Assembly: GCA_903889595.1 (NCBI GenBank)
Contig: CAISYI010000084.1
Location: 1-36,517 of the forward strand
DNA length: 36,517 nucleotides
From: an uncultured beta proteobacterium
Lineage (GTDB): Bacteria; Pseudomonadota; Gammaproteobacteria; Burkholderiales; Burkholderiaceae
Reading direction: 5' to 3'
A program made the translations under genes and the position numbers. Positions 1 to 8,492 of this stretch are shown here, in pieces; within the stretch, counting starts at the first letter, position 1, and each line of letters starts with the position of its first letter. The notes beneath the pieces are model-generated. The model was not told the DNA's origin. It ran no database searches and worked only from the letters and a program-made list of their open reading frames with translations.

Positions 1-248
1 AGGGTGATGGCTAACGGCCATCCATGGTGACATGAGGAATAGGGCCACAGAGACGAGCGTATTTAGTTACGGTGAAACGCGGTAACCTCCACTCGGAGCA
101 ATCTCAAATAGGCAGGCGTTGAGGCGTCCCGCTAAGCCTGCGGGTAGAGAGCTTGAACCCATTGGTAACAATGGGTCTAGAGGAATGATTGCCCCCGGAC
201 GAAAGTTCGGTCGACAGAATCCGGCTTATCGACCAACTCTGCCACTCT
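1..248 (+). ncRNA. rnpB: RNase P RNA, class A, 3' portion (5' end outside window)
   Basis: This is the catalytic RNA of ribonuclease P, which removes 5' leaders from pre-tRNAs. Conserved class A blocks appear in the right order: AGGGCCACAGAGACGAG near 42-58, GGTAACCTCCACTCGGAGCA near 82-101, AAATAGGCAGGCG near 106-118, CGGGTAGAGAGCTTGAACC near 140-158, TAGAGGAATGATTG near 178-191, and ACAGAATCCGGCTTATCGACC near 214-234. Together they match the 3' two thirds of the E. coli-type RNA. The 5' third, with the first half of the P4 helix, lies left of the window. The 3' end is set at about 248 because the bases after the last block should pair with the missing 5' end; it is good to about 10 bases. 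A weak CCTTA/TAAGG hairpin at 257-271 may help termination but has no U-tract. Confidence 0.95.
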
Positions 249-274
249 CACTTGGACCTTATATCTTAAGGACT

Positions 275-697
275 TTAGGCTTCTTTAACTTCGATACTGT
301 GGGTGATCGTTGCGGTCTTACCAAGCATAATAGTTGCTGAGCAGTATTTGTCATGAGATAAATCAACCGCTTTTTGCACTCGATTTAAATCTAGATTTTT
401 CCCTGTAACAACAAAAGTCATATGAATATTTGTAAAAACTTTAGGATCTTCTTCTGCGCGAGTTGCATTGAGTTTTACTTCACACCCACGAATGTCTTGA
501 CGGGCCTTTTTCAAAATCATCACCACATCAAAGGCCGTACATCCCCCAGCACCTGCCAATAAAAGTTCCATTGGACGTGGCGCTAAATTTCTGCCACCAG
601 CTTCTGGCGCGCCGTCCATATTGACTAAGTGACCACTACCAACTTCGGCAGAAAAACTCATGCCATCAATGCCAAGCCAATTTACCTTACATTCCAT
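275..697 (-). CDS. OsmC/Ohr-family thiol protein
   Basis: The 140-residue protein belongs to the OsmC/Ohr superfamily, whose members reduce organic or fatty-acid hydroperoxides with a pair of cysteines. The two expected cysteines are present: Cys53 in AGAGGCTAFDVV and Cys119 in SHDKYCSA, each followed by the usual helix. The length and the N-terminal strand pattern (MECKVNWLGIDGMSFSAEVG) fit the YhfA-like OsmC branch better than Ohr, so peroxidase activity is less certain than the fold. It starts with ATG at 697 and converges on rnpB, ending about 26 bases past the mature 3' end of that RNA. The region upstream is shared with the possible RNA and rplM promoters on the other strand. Confidence 0.88.
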   Translation of the reverse strand: MECKVNWLGIDGMSFSAEVGSGHLVNMDGAPEAGGRNLAPRPMELLLAGAGGCTAFDVVMILKKARQDIRGCEVKLNATRAEEDPKVFTNIHMTFVVTGKNLDLNRVQKAVDLSHDKYCSATIMLGKTATITHSIEVKEA

Positions 698-729
698 AAC
701 TTACTTTCAAAAAAATTTGCATAAAAGGC

Positions 730-758
730 TTTACCTAGTAAATACCCTAATATATAAT
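730..758 (+). promoter_or_regulatory. Sigma70-like promoter driving the osmC-rplM intergenic region
   Basis: A -35 box TTTACC (730-735) and a consensus -10 box TATAAT (753-758) are separated by exactly 17 bases. The predicted start is near 765. No open frame with a ribosome site follows before the terminator at 852-881, so the promoter would make a short untranslated RNA. It is predicted by eye only. Confidence 0.5.
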
Positions 759-771
759 TACTCTATTGCAC

Positions 772-801
772 GAATTAATTTAAATATGTTTAAATTAATT
801 C
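772..801. repeat. Perfect 13-bp inverted repeat with TATG loop
   Basis: GAATTAATTTAAA (772-784) is followed by TATG and then its exact reverse complement (789-801). In RNA it would form a hairpin near the 5' end of the candidate transcript. In DNA it could be a binding site for a repressor or nucleoid protein just downstream of the promoter at 730-758. The repeat itself is seen directly; its role is unknown. Confidence 0.8.
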
Positions 802-851
802 AATTTTACTGCTACAGATGTCTCCTCCACCCAAACAAAGGTGGAATTCAT

Positions 852-881
852 AGCCCAGAGTTTACCTCTGGGCTTTTTTTT
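852..881 (+). terminator. Intrinsic terminator, plus strand
   Basis: A 9-bp GC-rich stem (AGCCCAGAG 852-860, CTCTGGGCT 866-874) with loop TTTAC is followed by an unbroken T-run to 881. There is no T-run on the minus side, so it works only for plus-strand transcripts. The nearest plus-strand gene upstream is rnpB, about 600 bases away beyond the opposing OsmC gene, which suggests a local transcript ends here. Confidence 0.85.
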
Positions 882-889
882 GCTACAAT
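861..889 (+). promoter_or_regulatory. Promoter of the rplM-rpsI operon
   Basis: TTTACC (861-866) and TACAAT (884-889) are 17 bases apart, and TGC precedes the -10 box, giving an extended -10 element. The -35 box lies in the loop and right arm of the terminator at 852-881. Transcription would begin near 896 and leave a leader of about 129 bases before rplM, room for the autoregulation by L13 known in E. coli. I could not identify a specific L13-binding structure. Confidence 0.6.
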
Positions 890-1024
890 CATTGATTCTC
901 TATTCCAGTCCTAGAGAAAATGTATTACCTAAAGAATTTGAAGATGAGAGCGTGCAAAAATAAGCAAGGCCGATTTGAAAAGTGATTTAGGCATTATTGG
1001 ACTTAAAATTTAAAGAAAGTAGTC

Positions 1025-1453
1025 ATGAAAACTTTTTCAGCTAAATCCCACGAGGTGAAGCATGAATGGTTCGTGATTGACGCAACAGACAAAGTTCTCG
1101 GTCGTGTCGCCAGTGAAGTGGCACACCGTCTGCGCGGCAAGCATAAACCCGAATTTACTCCTCACGTTGACACAGGCGATTACATTGTTGTAATCAATGC
1201 TGCCAAATTGCGCGTTACTGGCAACAAAGGTCTACAAAAGACCTATTACCGTCACAGTGGATACCCAGGTGGTATTTACGAAACGAATTTCGACAAGATG
1301 CAAGCTAAATTTCCAGGACGTGTTTTGGAAAAAGCTGTTAAAGGCATGTTGCCAAAAGGCCCTCTCGGCTACGCTATGATTAAGAAATTAAAAGTCTATG
1401 GCGACGATAACCATCCACACGCGGCTCAACAGCCAAGCGTGCTTGAAATTTAA
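1025..1453 (+). CDS. rplM: 50S ribosomal protein L13
   Basis: L13 is an early-assembling large-subunit protein that binds 23S rRNA; in E. coli it also represses its own operon. The 142 residues equal the usual bacterial length. Family landmarks are [16 protein letters not shown] at about 15-30, [20 protein letters not shown] at about 36-55, the RHSGYPGG loop near 76-83, and MLPKGPLG near 108-115. The start is the ATG at 1025; only a weak purine stretch (AAAGAAAG) precedes it, so initiation may depend on the leader. rpsI follows after 9 bases in the conserved rplM-rpsI pair. Confidence 0.98.
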   Translation: MKTFSAKSHEVKHEWFVIDATDKVLGRVASEVAHRLRGKHKPEFTPHVDTGDYIVVINAAKLRVTGNKGLQKTYYRHSGYPGGIYETNFDKMQAKFPGRVLEKAVKGMLPKGPLGYAMIKKLKVYGDDNHPHAAQQPSVLEI

Positions 1454-1462
1454 GGAGCGGTC

Positions 1463-1855
1463 ATGATTGGAAATTGGAATTATGGAACCGGCCGCCGCAA
1501 AAGTTCAGTTGCCCGTGTTTTTATCAAATCTGGAAAAGGCGAAATCGTTGTAAACGGTAAGCCAATTGATGAGTATTTTTCTCGTGAAACATCACGAATG
1601 ATTGCACGTCAACCTTTGATTTTAACGAATCACGCTGAAACTTTTGATATTAAAGTAAACGTTTCGGGTGGTGGTGAGACTGGCCAAGCTGGCGCAGTTC
1701 GTCACGGCGTTACACGTGCTTTAATCGATTACGACAACACACTAAAGCCAAGTTTATCTAAGGCTGGATTTGTTACTCGTGATGCTCGTGAAGTTGAGCG
1801 TAAAAAAGTTGGTTTACGCGGTGCTCGCCGTCGTAAACAGTTCAGTAAGCGTTAA
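1463..1855 (+). CDS. rpsI: 30S ribosomal protein S9
   Basis: S9 sits in the head of the small subunit, and its C-terminal tail reaches the P-site tRNA. The 130-residue protein has the typical start [15 protein letters not shown] (about 5-19), the [14 protein letters not shown] loop near 70-83, and the basic tail [18 protein letters not shown] ending in Lys-Arg, needed for the tRNA contact. A clear AAGGAG ribosome site sits 6 bases before the ATG at 1463. The gene is the last of the two-gene operon and is followed by a strong terminator at 1931-1969. Confidence 0.98.
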   Translation: MIGNWNYGTGRRKSSVARVFIKSGKGEIVVNGKPIDEYFSRETSRMIARQPLILTNHAETFDIKVNVSGGGETGQAGAVRHGVTRALIDYDNTLKPSLSKAGFVTRDAREVERKKVGLRGARRRKQFSKR

Positions 1856-1930
1856 TTTTTATCTAAATCTATTCTTTGCGAAGGCAGAGTTTAAATTTAA
1901 TGTACTAAATCAATGGTTATTGAGTAAGAC

Positions 1931-1969
1931 AAAAAACCGTATAAGTTTCTTAGCTTGTGCGGTTTTTTT
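1931..1969 (+). terminator. Intrinsic terminator after rpsI
   Basis: A 15-bp stem (1931-1945 with 1954-1968, two G-U pairs, no bulge) around the loop TTTCTTAG ends in seven T residues at 1963-1969. The A-run on its 5' side would also give a U-tract on the minus strand, but no minus-strand gene needs it. It separates the ribosomal operon from argC. Confidence 0.9.
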
Positions 1970-2054
1970 ACACACATTTTTTTTCTTTAATGCTTTGTGA
2001 ACATTTCGTCATTAATGCTTGTTAGAATAAAAAAACATCTTTCGAAGGAACATC

Positions 2055-3113
2055 ATGATCAAGGTCGGTATCGTAGGTGGCACAGGTTATACGGGGGTTG
2101 AGTTACTTCGAATGTTGGCACAACATCCCGAAGTAGAGTTAACGGCGATTACTTCTCGAAAAGAAGCAGGTATGCCAGTTTCTGACATGTATTCATCTTT
2201 AAGAGGTCGGGTAAACATTGCATTCAGTACACCTGAAGATGCCAAACTTGATCAATGTGATGCAGTGTTTTTTGCAACACCCCATGGTGTTGCAATGGCA
2301 CAGGCAAAAGAATTATTGGCCGCAGGAGTGAGAATTATCGATTTAGCTGCTGACTTTAGATTAAAAGATACTGCAGAGTTTGAAAAATGGTACGGTATGC
2401 CGCATCAGTGCCCTGATATTCTTGCAGAGGCTGTATATGGACTCGCAGAAATTAATCGCGAAAAAATTAAAACTGCGCGCGTCATTGGTCTTGCTGGTTG
2501 CTACCCGACTTCTGTACAACTCGGTTTTGCCCCCTTAATTAGCCCCAAATTAACTGGCGGAAAAAAGTTAATTGACACCAAGTATTTGATTTCTGATTCA
2601 AAATCAGGAGTATCTGGTGCAGGAAGAAAAGCTGAAGTTGGAACGCTCCTAGCGGAAGCAAGTGATAACTTCAAAGCGTATGGAGTTAAAGGTCATCGCC
2701 ATTTACCTGAGATCGAGCAAGGTTTAAAAGCCATTGCTGGACATGATGATATTAAGCTGACCTTCATCCCCCACTTAGTCCCAATGATTCGGGGTATTCA
2801 TTCAACCTTGTACGCCCGTATCCAACCAGATGGATTAAACGTAGATTTTCAGAAGTTATTTGAAGATTTTTATGCAAATGAACCATTTGTGGATGTTATG
2901 CCTGCGGGTAGTATGCCTGAAACCCGGTCTGTTAGAGGAAGTAATCAACTTCGAATTGCTGTACATCGTCCAGGTGGCGCAGATACATTAGTTATTTTGG
3001 TAGTAGAGGATAATTTAGTAAAAGGGGCCTCCGGCCAAGGAATCCAGTGTCTTAATTTAATGTTTGGATTTCCTGAGGACATGGGTTTACAACAAATTGC
3101 ACTAATGCCCTAA
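2055..3113 (+). CDS. argC: N-acetyl-gamma-glutamyl-phosphate reductase
   Basis: ArgC makes N-acetylglutamate semialdehyde by NADPH-dependent reduction of N-acetylglutamyl phosphate, the third step of arginine synthesis, in the cytoplasm. The N-terminal Rossmann motif [15 protein letters not shown] is at residues 5-19, and the catalytic Cys149 lies in GLAGCYPTS. The [12 protein letters not shown] and [11 protein letters not shown] blocks with the conserved histidines follow. At 352 residues it is the length of the long (type 1) ArgC. The ATG at 2055 follows a GAAGGAA ribosome site. A TAGAAT box at 2023-2028 could be its -10, but I see no good -35. No other arg genes are in the window. Confidence 0.97.
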   Translation: MIKVGIVGGTGYTGVELLRMLAQHPEVELTAITSRKEAGMPVSDMYSSLRGRVNIAFSTPEDAKLDQCDAVFFATPHGVAMAQAKELLAAGVRIIDLAADFRLKDTAEFEKWYGMPHQCPDILAEAVYGLAEINREKIKTARVIGLAGCYPTSVQLGFAPLISPKLTGGKKLIDTKYLISDSKSGVSGAGRKAEVGTLLAEASDNFKAYGVKGHRHLPEIEQGLKAIAGHDDIKLTFIPHLVPMIRGIHSTLYARIQPDGLNVDFQKLFEDFYANEPFVDVMPAGSMPETRSVRGSNQLRIAVHRPGGADTLVILVVEDNLVKGASGQGIQCLNLMFGFPEDMGLQQIALMP

Positions 3114-3189
3114 CATTAAGTAAGATAACCTTACTGTAAATAGGGTAATATAAGCCTAGAATAGAGAAATATTGATTGAGGAGTAACAA

Positions 3190-3561
3190 ATGAGTACAGT
3201 TCAAAGCGTTGCAGAAGTAATGGAAGAGCCACCAGTTCCAATTAATTTTACTGAAAGTGCTGCAGATAAAGTTGCAGACTTAATTGCTGAAGAAGGTAAT
3301 CCAGCACTTAAACTACGTGTGTTCGTTCAAGGTGGCGGATGCTCAGGTTTTCAATATGGCTTTACATTTGATGAAGACGTTAATGAAGACGATACAGAGT
3401 TCTCTAAAAAAGGCGTTACCTTATTAGTTGATTCAATGAGTTTCCAGTATCTAGTCGGCGCTGAGATCGACTACAAAGAAGATATCAATGGTTCACAGTT
3501 TGTCATTAAAAATCCTAATGCAACAACTACTTGTGGTTGCGGATCTTCTTTCTCTGCTTAA
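3190..3561 (+). CDS. erpA: Iron-sulfur cluster insertion protein ErpA
   Basis: ErpA is an A-type carrier that passes [Fe-S] clusters to apo-enzymes such as the isoprenoid-pathway protein IspG. The protein has 123 residues and the three ligand cysteines of the HesB/IscA family: Cys51 in [11 protein letters not shown], and Cys115 and Cys117 in the C-terminal [12 protein letters not shown]. The acidic stretch [11 protein letters not shown] is typical of ErpA. A GAGGAG ribosome site precedes the ATG at 3190. The 76-base gap after argC has TAGAAT (3157-3162) as a possible -10 and a short GTAAG/CTTAC hairpin; I did not recognise an IscR site. The gene converges on anmK with a 23-base gap. Confidence 0.96.
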   Translation: MSTVQSVAEVMEEPPVPINFTESAADKVADLIAEEGNPALKLRVFVQGGGCSGFQYGFTFDEDVNEDDTEFSKKGVTLLVDSMSFQYLVGAEIDYKEDINGSQFVIKNPNATTTCGCGSSFSA

Positions 3562-3584
3562 TTAGTAGCTGAGTTCTAAAAGTT

Positions 3585-4730
3585 TTACTTGGGGTAAAAG
3601 GCACCTAAAATATTAGGTCTCTTTGCTCCAGTAACGCTAGTTAAATTCCCCGGCAATCCTTGAGTAAAGCACCATGCTAACCATGCAAAGGCTAGTGACT
3701 CAACCGTTTGCGGATCTATACCGTACTTCATCGTGGTTGTGAGTTGCAAGTTAGGAACTAGACGTTGACAATGTATTTCAATCCGATTCATCAGGTGATG
3801 GTTTTGAACTCCACCGCCACAAACTATCATTTCGGTACAAATTGGTAAGTAACTTTGTAACTGATTTGCTATTGATATAGCAGTAAGTTCTACTAAACTC
3901 GCTTGAACATCTGGTGCTGAAGGCATATTGTCTTTCGACAGATGTGTCATTAACCAATCAAGATGAAATAAATCACGCCCAGTACTTTTAGGAATTGGTG
4001 CTGAAAAATAAGGATCTGAGAGCATCGACTTAAGAAAATCAGGAAGGATTTGACCTGACTTAGCCCAATTGCCATTTTCATCAAAGGGCAACTGTAAATG
4101 TTGAGTTATCCAATCATTTAAAAGAACATTTGCTGGGCCTGTATCAAAACCTAAAACAGGTTTCTTTGGTTCCAACAGTGTTAAGTTCGCAATACCCCCT
4201 AAATTTAAAATAGCAATTGGTAAATCGCTAAGAAACTGAGCTGCATGAAAGGCCGGTACCAAAGGTGCGCCTTGGCCGCCAGCAGCAACATCTCTACTAC
4301 GAAAATCACTGATGACATTTATTTGCGTTAACTCAGCAAGTAAGGAAGAGTTTAAGCTTTGCCATGTATAAGCTAAATGTTGCTCACTCGCTGGTTGATG
4401 ACGAATGGTCTGACCATGAGCACCAATTGCCATTATTTGAGTAGCCTTAAATTCTGTAATTTGTAATAGATCCTGAACAGCATGCGCATATTCAATGGCT
4501 AAGTCATTGGCACTCAGCGCTTCCAGATGAAGTTCATTGACACTAGGCCTTTGCAAAGTTAAAAATTGCTCACGCATTTGGGCGCTATAGGGTCTGCTGA
4601 CATGCGAAATATATTTACAATTTCCATCTTCGTCTATCGTGGAAAGAACACAATCAATGCCGTCCAAACTCGTTCCAGACATGATTCCGATGAAGAATGA
4701 GGAAGAGTTTTGGAAAAATGAGCTTGGCAT
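3585..4730 (-). CDS. anmK: Anhydro-N-acetylmuramic acid kinase
   Basis: AnmK opens the 1,6-anhydro ring of anhydro-MurNAc released from old cell wall and phosphorylates it, giving MurNAc-6-phosphate for reuse. The ATP-binding start [14 protein letters not shown] lies at about residues 13-26. [47 protein letters not shown] and the late [11 protein letters not shown] all match the family. The length of 381 residues is normal. The start is placed at the ATG at 4730; a GTG two codons upstream (4736) is possible, and neither has a clear ribosome site. It is divergent from tyrS. The MurU and AmgK genes of the same recycling route lie at 14.5-16.3 kb. Confidence 0.95.
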   Translation of the reverse strand: MPSSFFQNSSSFFIGIMSGTSLDGIDCVLSTIDEDGNCKYISHVSRPYSAQMREQFLTLQRPSVNELHLEALSANDLAIEYAHAVQDLLQITEFKATQIMAIGAHGQTIRHQPASEQHLAYTWQSLNSSLLAELTQINVISDFRSRDVAAGGQGAPLVPAFHAAQFLSDLPIAILNLGGIANLTLLEPKKPVLGFDTGPANVLLNDWITQHLQLPFDENGNWAKSGQILPDFLKSMLSDPYFSAPIPKSTGRDLFHLDWLMTHLSKDNMPSAPDVQASLVELTAISIANQLQSYLPICTEMIVCGGGVQNHHLMNRIEIHCQRLVPNLQLTTTMKYGIDPQTVESLAFAWLAWCFTQGLPGNLTSVTGAKRPNILGAFYPK

Positions 4731-4811
4731 AAACACTTAAATAGGAACGGTTTGTTTAATAATGCGAAAATAGCAATTATTTTGAAAAATCTTTTTAAAG
4801 AAAAAGTTAGT

Positions 4812-6080
4812 ATGACTAGTATAAATTCATCTGAAACACTAGAAGCGAAAGTTTCTGCTCAATTACCAAAATATCCTATAACACCTGAGGTTCAAGCAGC
4901 ATTCGAACAAACCAAGCGCGGCTGTGAGGAATTGTTAGTAGAGTCTGAGTGGTTGGCTAAATTGGCAAAAAGTGCGGCAACAAAGACCCCACTCCGAATT
5001 AAACTAGGTTTAGACCCTACTGCGCCTGATATTCATTTGGGCCATACAGTCGTATTGAATAAACTGCGTCAATTACAAGATTTAGGTCATACGGTAATTT
5101 TCCTCATCGGCGATTTTACGAGTTTGATTGGTGATCCTTCTGGCAGAAATCTGACTAGGCCTCCTTTAACTAAAGAGGAAATAGCCCTCAATGCGCAAAC
5201 TTATTATCGACAAGCCAGTTTAATTCTCGACCCTGAAAAAACTGAAATCAGATATAACTCAGAGTGGTCCGAACCTCTTGGCGCCTCTGGCATGATTCAA
5301 CTGGCTTCAAAATACACTGTGGCTAGAATGTTGGAGCGAGATGATTTTACAAAACGTTTTAAGTCTGGGGTATCAATCTCGGTTCACGAATTTTTATATC
5401 CACTGATGCAAGGATATGATTCAGTCGCCTTAAGAAGTGATTTGGAACTGGGCGGCACGGATCAAAAATTTAACTTACTAGTTGGTCGCGAGTTACAAAA
5501 AGAATATGGTCAGGAACCTCAGTGTATTTTGACTATGCCACTACTCGTTGGCCTTGATGGTGTGGATAAGATGAGTAAATCCAAAGGGAACTATATTGGA
5601 ATCAGTGAAAATCCTGGCGACATGTTTGGCAAACTACTCAGTATCTCTGATGACTTAATGTGGAGTTACTTTACATTACTCTCATTTAAATCAATGCAAG
5701 AAATCGAAGCACTTAAAAATGAAGTTGCTGGGGGACGAAATCCAAAAGATGCCAAAGTGATTCTGGCGCAGGAGATTGTCACAAGGTTTCATAGTAGTGC
5801 AGATGCAGATAAGGCTTTAGAGGATTTCAACCACCGCGCAAAAGGCGGTATACCTGATGATATTCCTGAGTTGACATTGTCAGGTGCACCGCTTGGTTTA
5901 GCTCAACTTATTAAACAAGCAAACTTAGCACCCTCAACGACAGAGGCGTATAGAAATATTGACCAAGGTGGTGTAAAAATTGACGGGGTTCAAGTAAGTG
6001 ATCGCACCCTCAAAGTAGATTCAGGAACATTCATATTACAAGTTGGTAAGCGTAAATTTGTGAAGATTCATTTAAGTTAA
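4812..6080 (+). CDS. tyrS: Tyrosine-tRNA ligase (KMSKS-type, with S4 domain)
   Basis: This class I synthetase charges tRNA-Tyr. The HIGH motif reads HLGH at residues 75-78 and the second signature is KMSKS at 253-257, which marks the TyrZ-like branch rather than the E. coli type. The substrate blocks [12 protein letters not shown] and [21 protein letters not shown] are intact. The last 65 or so residues ([20 protein letters not shown]) form an S4 RNA-binding domain. I chose the ATG at 4812 (422 residues) over a TTG 60 bases upstream because homologous sequence begins just after it ([20 protein letters not shown]). It is divergent from anmK, and the 81-base gap holds no promoter I can defend. 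A phosphatase gene follows after 12 bases. Confidence 0.96.
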   Translation: MTSINSSETLEAKVSAQLPKYPITPEVQAAFEQTKRGCEELLVESEWLAKLAKSAATKTPLRIKLGLDPTAPDIHLGHTVVLNKLRQLQDLGHTVIFLIGDFTSLIGDPSGRNLTRPPLTKEEIALNAQTYYRQASLILDPEKTEIRYNSEWSEPLGASGMIQLASKYTVARMLERDDFTKRFKSGVSISVHEFLYPLMQGYDSVALRSDLELGGTDQKFNLLVGRELQKEYGQEPQCILTMPLLVGLDGVDKMSKSKGNYIGISENPGDMFGKLLSISDDLMWSYFTLLSFKSMQEIEALKNEVAGGRNPKDAKVILAQEIVTRFHSSADADKALEDFNHRAKGGIPDDIPELTLSGAPLGLAQLIKQANLAPSTTEAYRNIDQGGVKIDGVQVSDRTLKVDSGTFILQVGKRKFVKIHLS

Positions 6081-6092
6081 TAAGGACTTTTT

Positions 6093-6761
6093 GTGGCAAA
6101 TATTTTATTGATACGACATGGTGAAACGGATTGGAATCGCGAAAAACGATTACAAGGCTATTTAGATATTGGCCTTAATTCGATTGGGGTAGAACAAGCT
6201 AATTTATTGGCAAAAGTTTTAGCAACAGAAAGTATTGATGTTGCTTACGCAAGTGATTTATCAAGGGCTTATGATACCGCCCTAACTATTGCTAATCATC
6301 ATGAGATAGAAGTACAACAAGATGCCTTGCTACGAGAGAGATGCTACGGTGAAATTCAAGGCAAGACCTATGCAGAAATAGAACAATCTCATCCAGAAAA
6401 CTACCAAGCATGGGTAACGCGTAATGCAAATTTTCAGCCAAAGGATGGTGAAAGTTTGCAGCAATTTTATGATCGAGTGATTACTGGCGTGAAGCAAATT
6501 GCCAAGCGTCATATGGGACAAACAATCCTTATTGTGGCCCATGGCGGAGTATTAGACTGTGTCTTCAGAGAAGCTGCAAAAATAGATATTTCAGAAAAAA
6601 GAAAGATTGAGTTGCTCAATACTAGCTTGAATCGCCTTGTATTTGATGGTGAAAATTTTCAAATTTTGAGTTGGGGCGATACGAGGCATTTACATAATGA
6701 CGCTTTGGATGAAATTGACCGGCAAAGTTTTCCCAAGTCTGTTTCTTGGGACTTACCTTAG
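6093..6761 (+). CDS. Histidine phosphatase family protein (GpmB/CobC-like)
   Basis: The protein belongs to the histidine phosphatase superfamily, in which a histidine is transiently phosphorylated. The catalytic RHGETDWN is at residues 8-15 (His9), the supporting acid region is [17 protein letters not shown] at about 81-97, and the second histidine is His150 in IVAHGG. The gene is often labelled phosphoglycerate mutase, but the sequence fits the cofactor-dependent phosphatase branch and the substrate cannot be read from it. It starts with GTG at 6093 behind an AAGGA site, so it is co-transcribed with tyrS. Its end overlaps the ruvB end by 9 bases on the other strand. Confidence 0.9.
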   Translation: MANILLIRHGETDWNREKRLQGYLDIGLNSIGVEQANLLAKVLATESIDVAYASDLSRAYDTALTIANHHEIEVQQDALLRERCYGEIQGKTYAEIEQSHPENYQAWVTRNANFQPKDGESLQQFYDRVITGVKQIAKRHMGQTILIVAHGGVLDCVFREAAKIDISEKRKIELLNTSLNRLVFDGENFQILSWGDTRHLHNDALDEIDRQSFPKSVSWDLP

Positions 6762-7847
6762 TTCATCTAAATCTAGAGAGCCAGAAGTTCCACTGCCGTT
6801 GTTTGGCATCAAAAGATCAAAATGGGCATAAGCCAAGCGTGTAGCGATTCTGCCTCGTGGGGTTCTTTGTAAATAGCCTTGCTGAATCAGATACGGCTCT
6901 ATAACGTCTTCAATCGTATCTTTTTCTTCGCCAATGACTGAGGCTAAATTATCAAGTCCAACAGGCCCGCCTGAAAACTTATACAAAATAGCTTCAAGAA
7001 GTTTTCGGTCCATGATGTCAAATCCGACAGGATCAACATCAAGCATCAAGAGTGCTTTGTCAGCAATTGCTGCAGTAATAACACCGTCACTCTTCACTTG
7101 TGCATAATCACGCACTCGTCTTAATAGTCGGTTTGCAATTCTAGGGGTGCCTCGAGCACGTTTAGCAATCTCGTTGGCGCCATCTGGTGCTATCGTCGCT
7201 CCTAGTAATTTAGACGATCTTTTTACAATCTCGCTGAGTTCAGCATGGGTATAAAACTCTAATCTGGAAACAATCCCAAAACGATCTCGTAATGGATTGG
7301 TGAGCATTCCAGCTCTGGTCGTAGCACCAATTAAGGTAAAAGGTTTAAGGTCTAGTTTGACACTTCTGGCAGCTGGGCCTTCGCCAATCATGATATCGAT
7401 ACTATAGTCCTCTAACGCTGGATAAAGAATTTCTTCCACAATCGGGGATAAACGATGAATCTCATCGATGAAAAGCACATCGTTTTCTTCCAAATTGGTT
7501 AGTAAGGCAGCTAAATCACCGGGGCGATCTAAAACAGGACCACTTGTTTGACGTAAATTGACACCAAGCTCTTTGGCAATAATATGGGCTAGCGTTGTTT
7601 TACCCAGTCCTGGAGGACCAAATAATAAAACATGATCTAAAGCTTCTGAACGACTTTTTGCAGCGGAGATGAAAATTTCTAATTGCTCTCGCGCCTTTTG
7701 TTGGCCAATGTATTCCTCAAGTTGCTTTGGGCGTAAAGCTCTTTCTACAACATTATCCTCAGTAGAGGCCAGCGGTTGAATCATCCGATCCTTAGCCCCG
7801 CGGGGTGGTTCGGAATTCGTTTCTAATTGGTCAGTGTGAATACTCAT
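6753..7847 (-). CDS. ruvB: Holliday junction branch migration ATPase RuvB
   Basis: RuvB is the hexameric motor that pulls DNA through the RuvA-bound Holliday junction. The 364-residue AAA+ protein has Walker A GPPGLGKT at 77-84, Walker B DEIH at 128-131, the sensor motif GATTRAG, the arginine finger region NPLRDRFG, and a C-terminal winged-helix domain ending [19 protein letters not shown]. It starts at the ATG at 7847. It is the last gene of dusB-fis-purH-ruvC-ruvA-ruvB, 35 bases after ruvA; that gap contains a perfect palindrome. The final 9 bases overlap the opposing phosphatase gene. Confidence 0.98.
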   Translation of the reverse strand: MSIHTDQLETNSEPPRGAKDRMIQPLASTEDNVVERALRPKQLEEYIGQQKAREQLEIFISAAKSRSEALDHVLLFGPPGLGKTTLAHIIAKELGVNLRQTSGPVLDRPGDLAALLTNLEENDVLFIDEIHRLSPIVEEILYPALEDYSIDIMIGEGPAARSVKLDLKPFTLIGATTRAGMLTNPLRDRFGIVSRLEFYTHAELSEIVKRSSKLLGATIAPDGANEIAKRARGTPRIANRLLRRVRDYAQVKSDGVITAAIADKALLMLDVDPVGFDIMDRKLLEAILYKFSGGPVGLDNLASVIGEEKDTIEDVIEPYLIQQGYLQRTPRGRIATRLAYAHFDLLMPNNGSGTSGSLDLDELR

Positions 7848-7865
7848 AGAAACAGTTTAAATGAG

Positions 7866-7882
7866 TTTGTGAAATTCACAAA
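7866..7882. repeat. 17-base palindrome in the ruvA-ruvB gap
   Basis: TTTGTGAA-A-TTCACAAA is an exact inverted repeat around one central base, ending directly against the ruvA stop codon. The half-sites resemble CRP halves, but the spacing is 3 rather than 6. As RNA, a one-base loop is too tight, so a real hairpin would be about 6 bp. It has no T-run, so it is not a terminator. The role is unknown. Confidence 0.7.
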
Positions 7883-8470
7883 TCAACCTTTTGATAAGAT
7901 TTTTAAAGCCATTCGAATACCGTCCGAAACACTGATATCGGTGGGAATATTTTTTAAGGCAAGAACGGCTTCTTTATCCGAGTAACCAAGAGCTAAAAGC
8001 GCTTGGAGTATTTCACTTGAACTATTGCTTGAGGTGCCTGTTTGATTTGGAACAGATGAAATAGAGTTCACACCAAATTTCCCTTTTAATTCTAGTAATA
8101 ACCGTTCTGCTGTTTTTTTACCAATACCGGGCACTGTAGTAAGTCTGGCACTTTCTTGCATGGCAACGGCTTGACCAATCTCAGAAACACTCATACCTGA
8201 GAGGATAGCCAGTGCAGTTCTTGCACCAACTCCGCTAATTTTAATTAATGTTTTAAATGCTTCACGCTCTGACTCCGTTGCAAAACCAAATAAGAGTTGC
8301 GCATCTTCCCGCACCACAAAATGAGTTAGTAAGGTAACTTGATGACCGTTGTCGGGTAATTGATAAAGTGTGCTCATGGGAACGTCAATCTCATAGCCAA
8401 CACCATGGCAATCCACTAGGATTCTGGGAGGGTTTTTTTGTAGTAAAAGACCTTGTATACGACCAATCAT
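7883..8470 (-). CDS. ruvA: Holliday junction DNA helicase subunit RuvA
   Basis: RuvA forms a tetramer that holds the four-way junction and recruits RuvB. The 195-residue protein has the N-terminal OB-fold ([26 protein letters not shown]), the acidic-pin region, two helix-hairpin-helix motifs ([16 protein letters not shown] and [19 protein letters not shown]), a flexible linker of Ser/Asn/Thr around residues 140-152, and the C-terminal RuvB-binding domain ([23 protein letters not shown]). The ATG at 8470 follows GGTGGA at a good distance; the TTG one codon earlier is less likely. It lies 22 bases after ruvC. Confidence 0.97.
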   Translation of the reverse strand: MIGRIQGLLLQKNPPRILVDCHGVGYEIDVPMSTLYQLPDNGHQVTLLTHFVVREDAQLLFGFATESEREAFKTLIKISGVGARTALAILSGMSVSEIGQAVAMQESARLTTVPGIGKKTAERLLLELKGKFGVNSISSVPNQTGTSSNSSSEILQALLALGYSDKEAVLALKNIPTDISVSDGIRMALKILSKG

Positions 8471-8492
8471 CAATCCACCTTTAATTTAACTA

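Larger units (their letters stand above)
765..881 (+). ncRNA. Candidate small structured RNA upstream of rplM
   Basis: This is a possible transcript of about 117 bases between a consensus-like promoter and an intrinsic terminator, in a 327-base gene-free gap (698-1024). Three hairpins can be drawn. The first is a perfect 13-bp AT-rich stem with a TATG loop (772-801). The second is TCCACC/GGTGGA with an 8-base loop (826-845). The third is the terminator (852-874). I do not recognise a known RNA family. The alternative is a leader or attenuator for rplM, but rplM appears to have its own promoter overlapping the terminator. The other gap sequence (890-1024) is the rplM leader. Confidence 0.4.

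Noticed and set aside
119-340. An open frame inside rnpB and the osmC end
   Set aside because: It lies in a conserved structural RNA and antisense to a better-supported gene.
660-914. An 84-codon open frame across the osmC-rplM gap
   Set aside because: It runs through the inverted repeat and the terminator, has no ribosome site, and its product resembles no protein family.
3119-3162. An IscR site upstream of erpA
   Set aside because: The imperfect TAACC/GGTAA pair does not match the IscR consensus, and the short hairpin has no T-run to be a terminator.
7866-7882. A CRP-type activator site
   Set aside because: The TGTGA and TCACA halves are 3 bases apart instead of 6, and the site is inside an operon.
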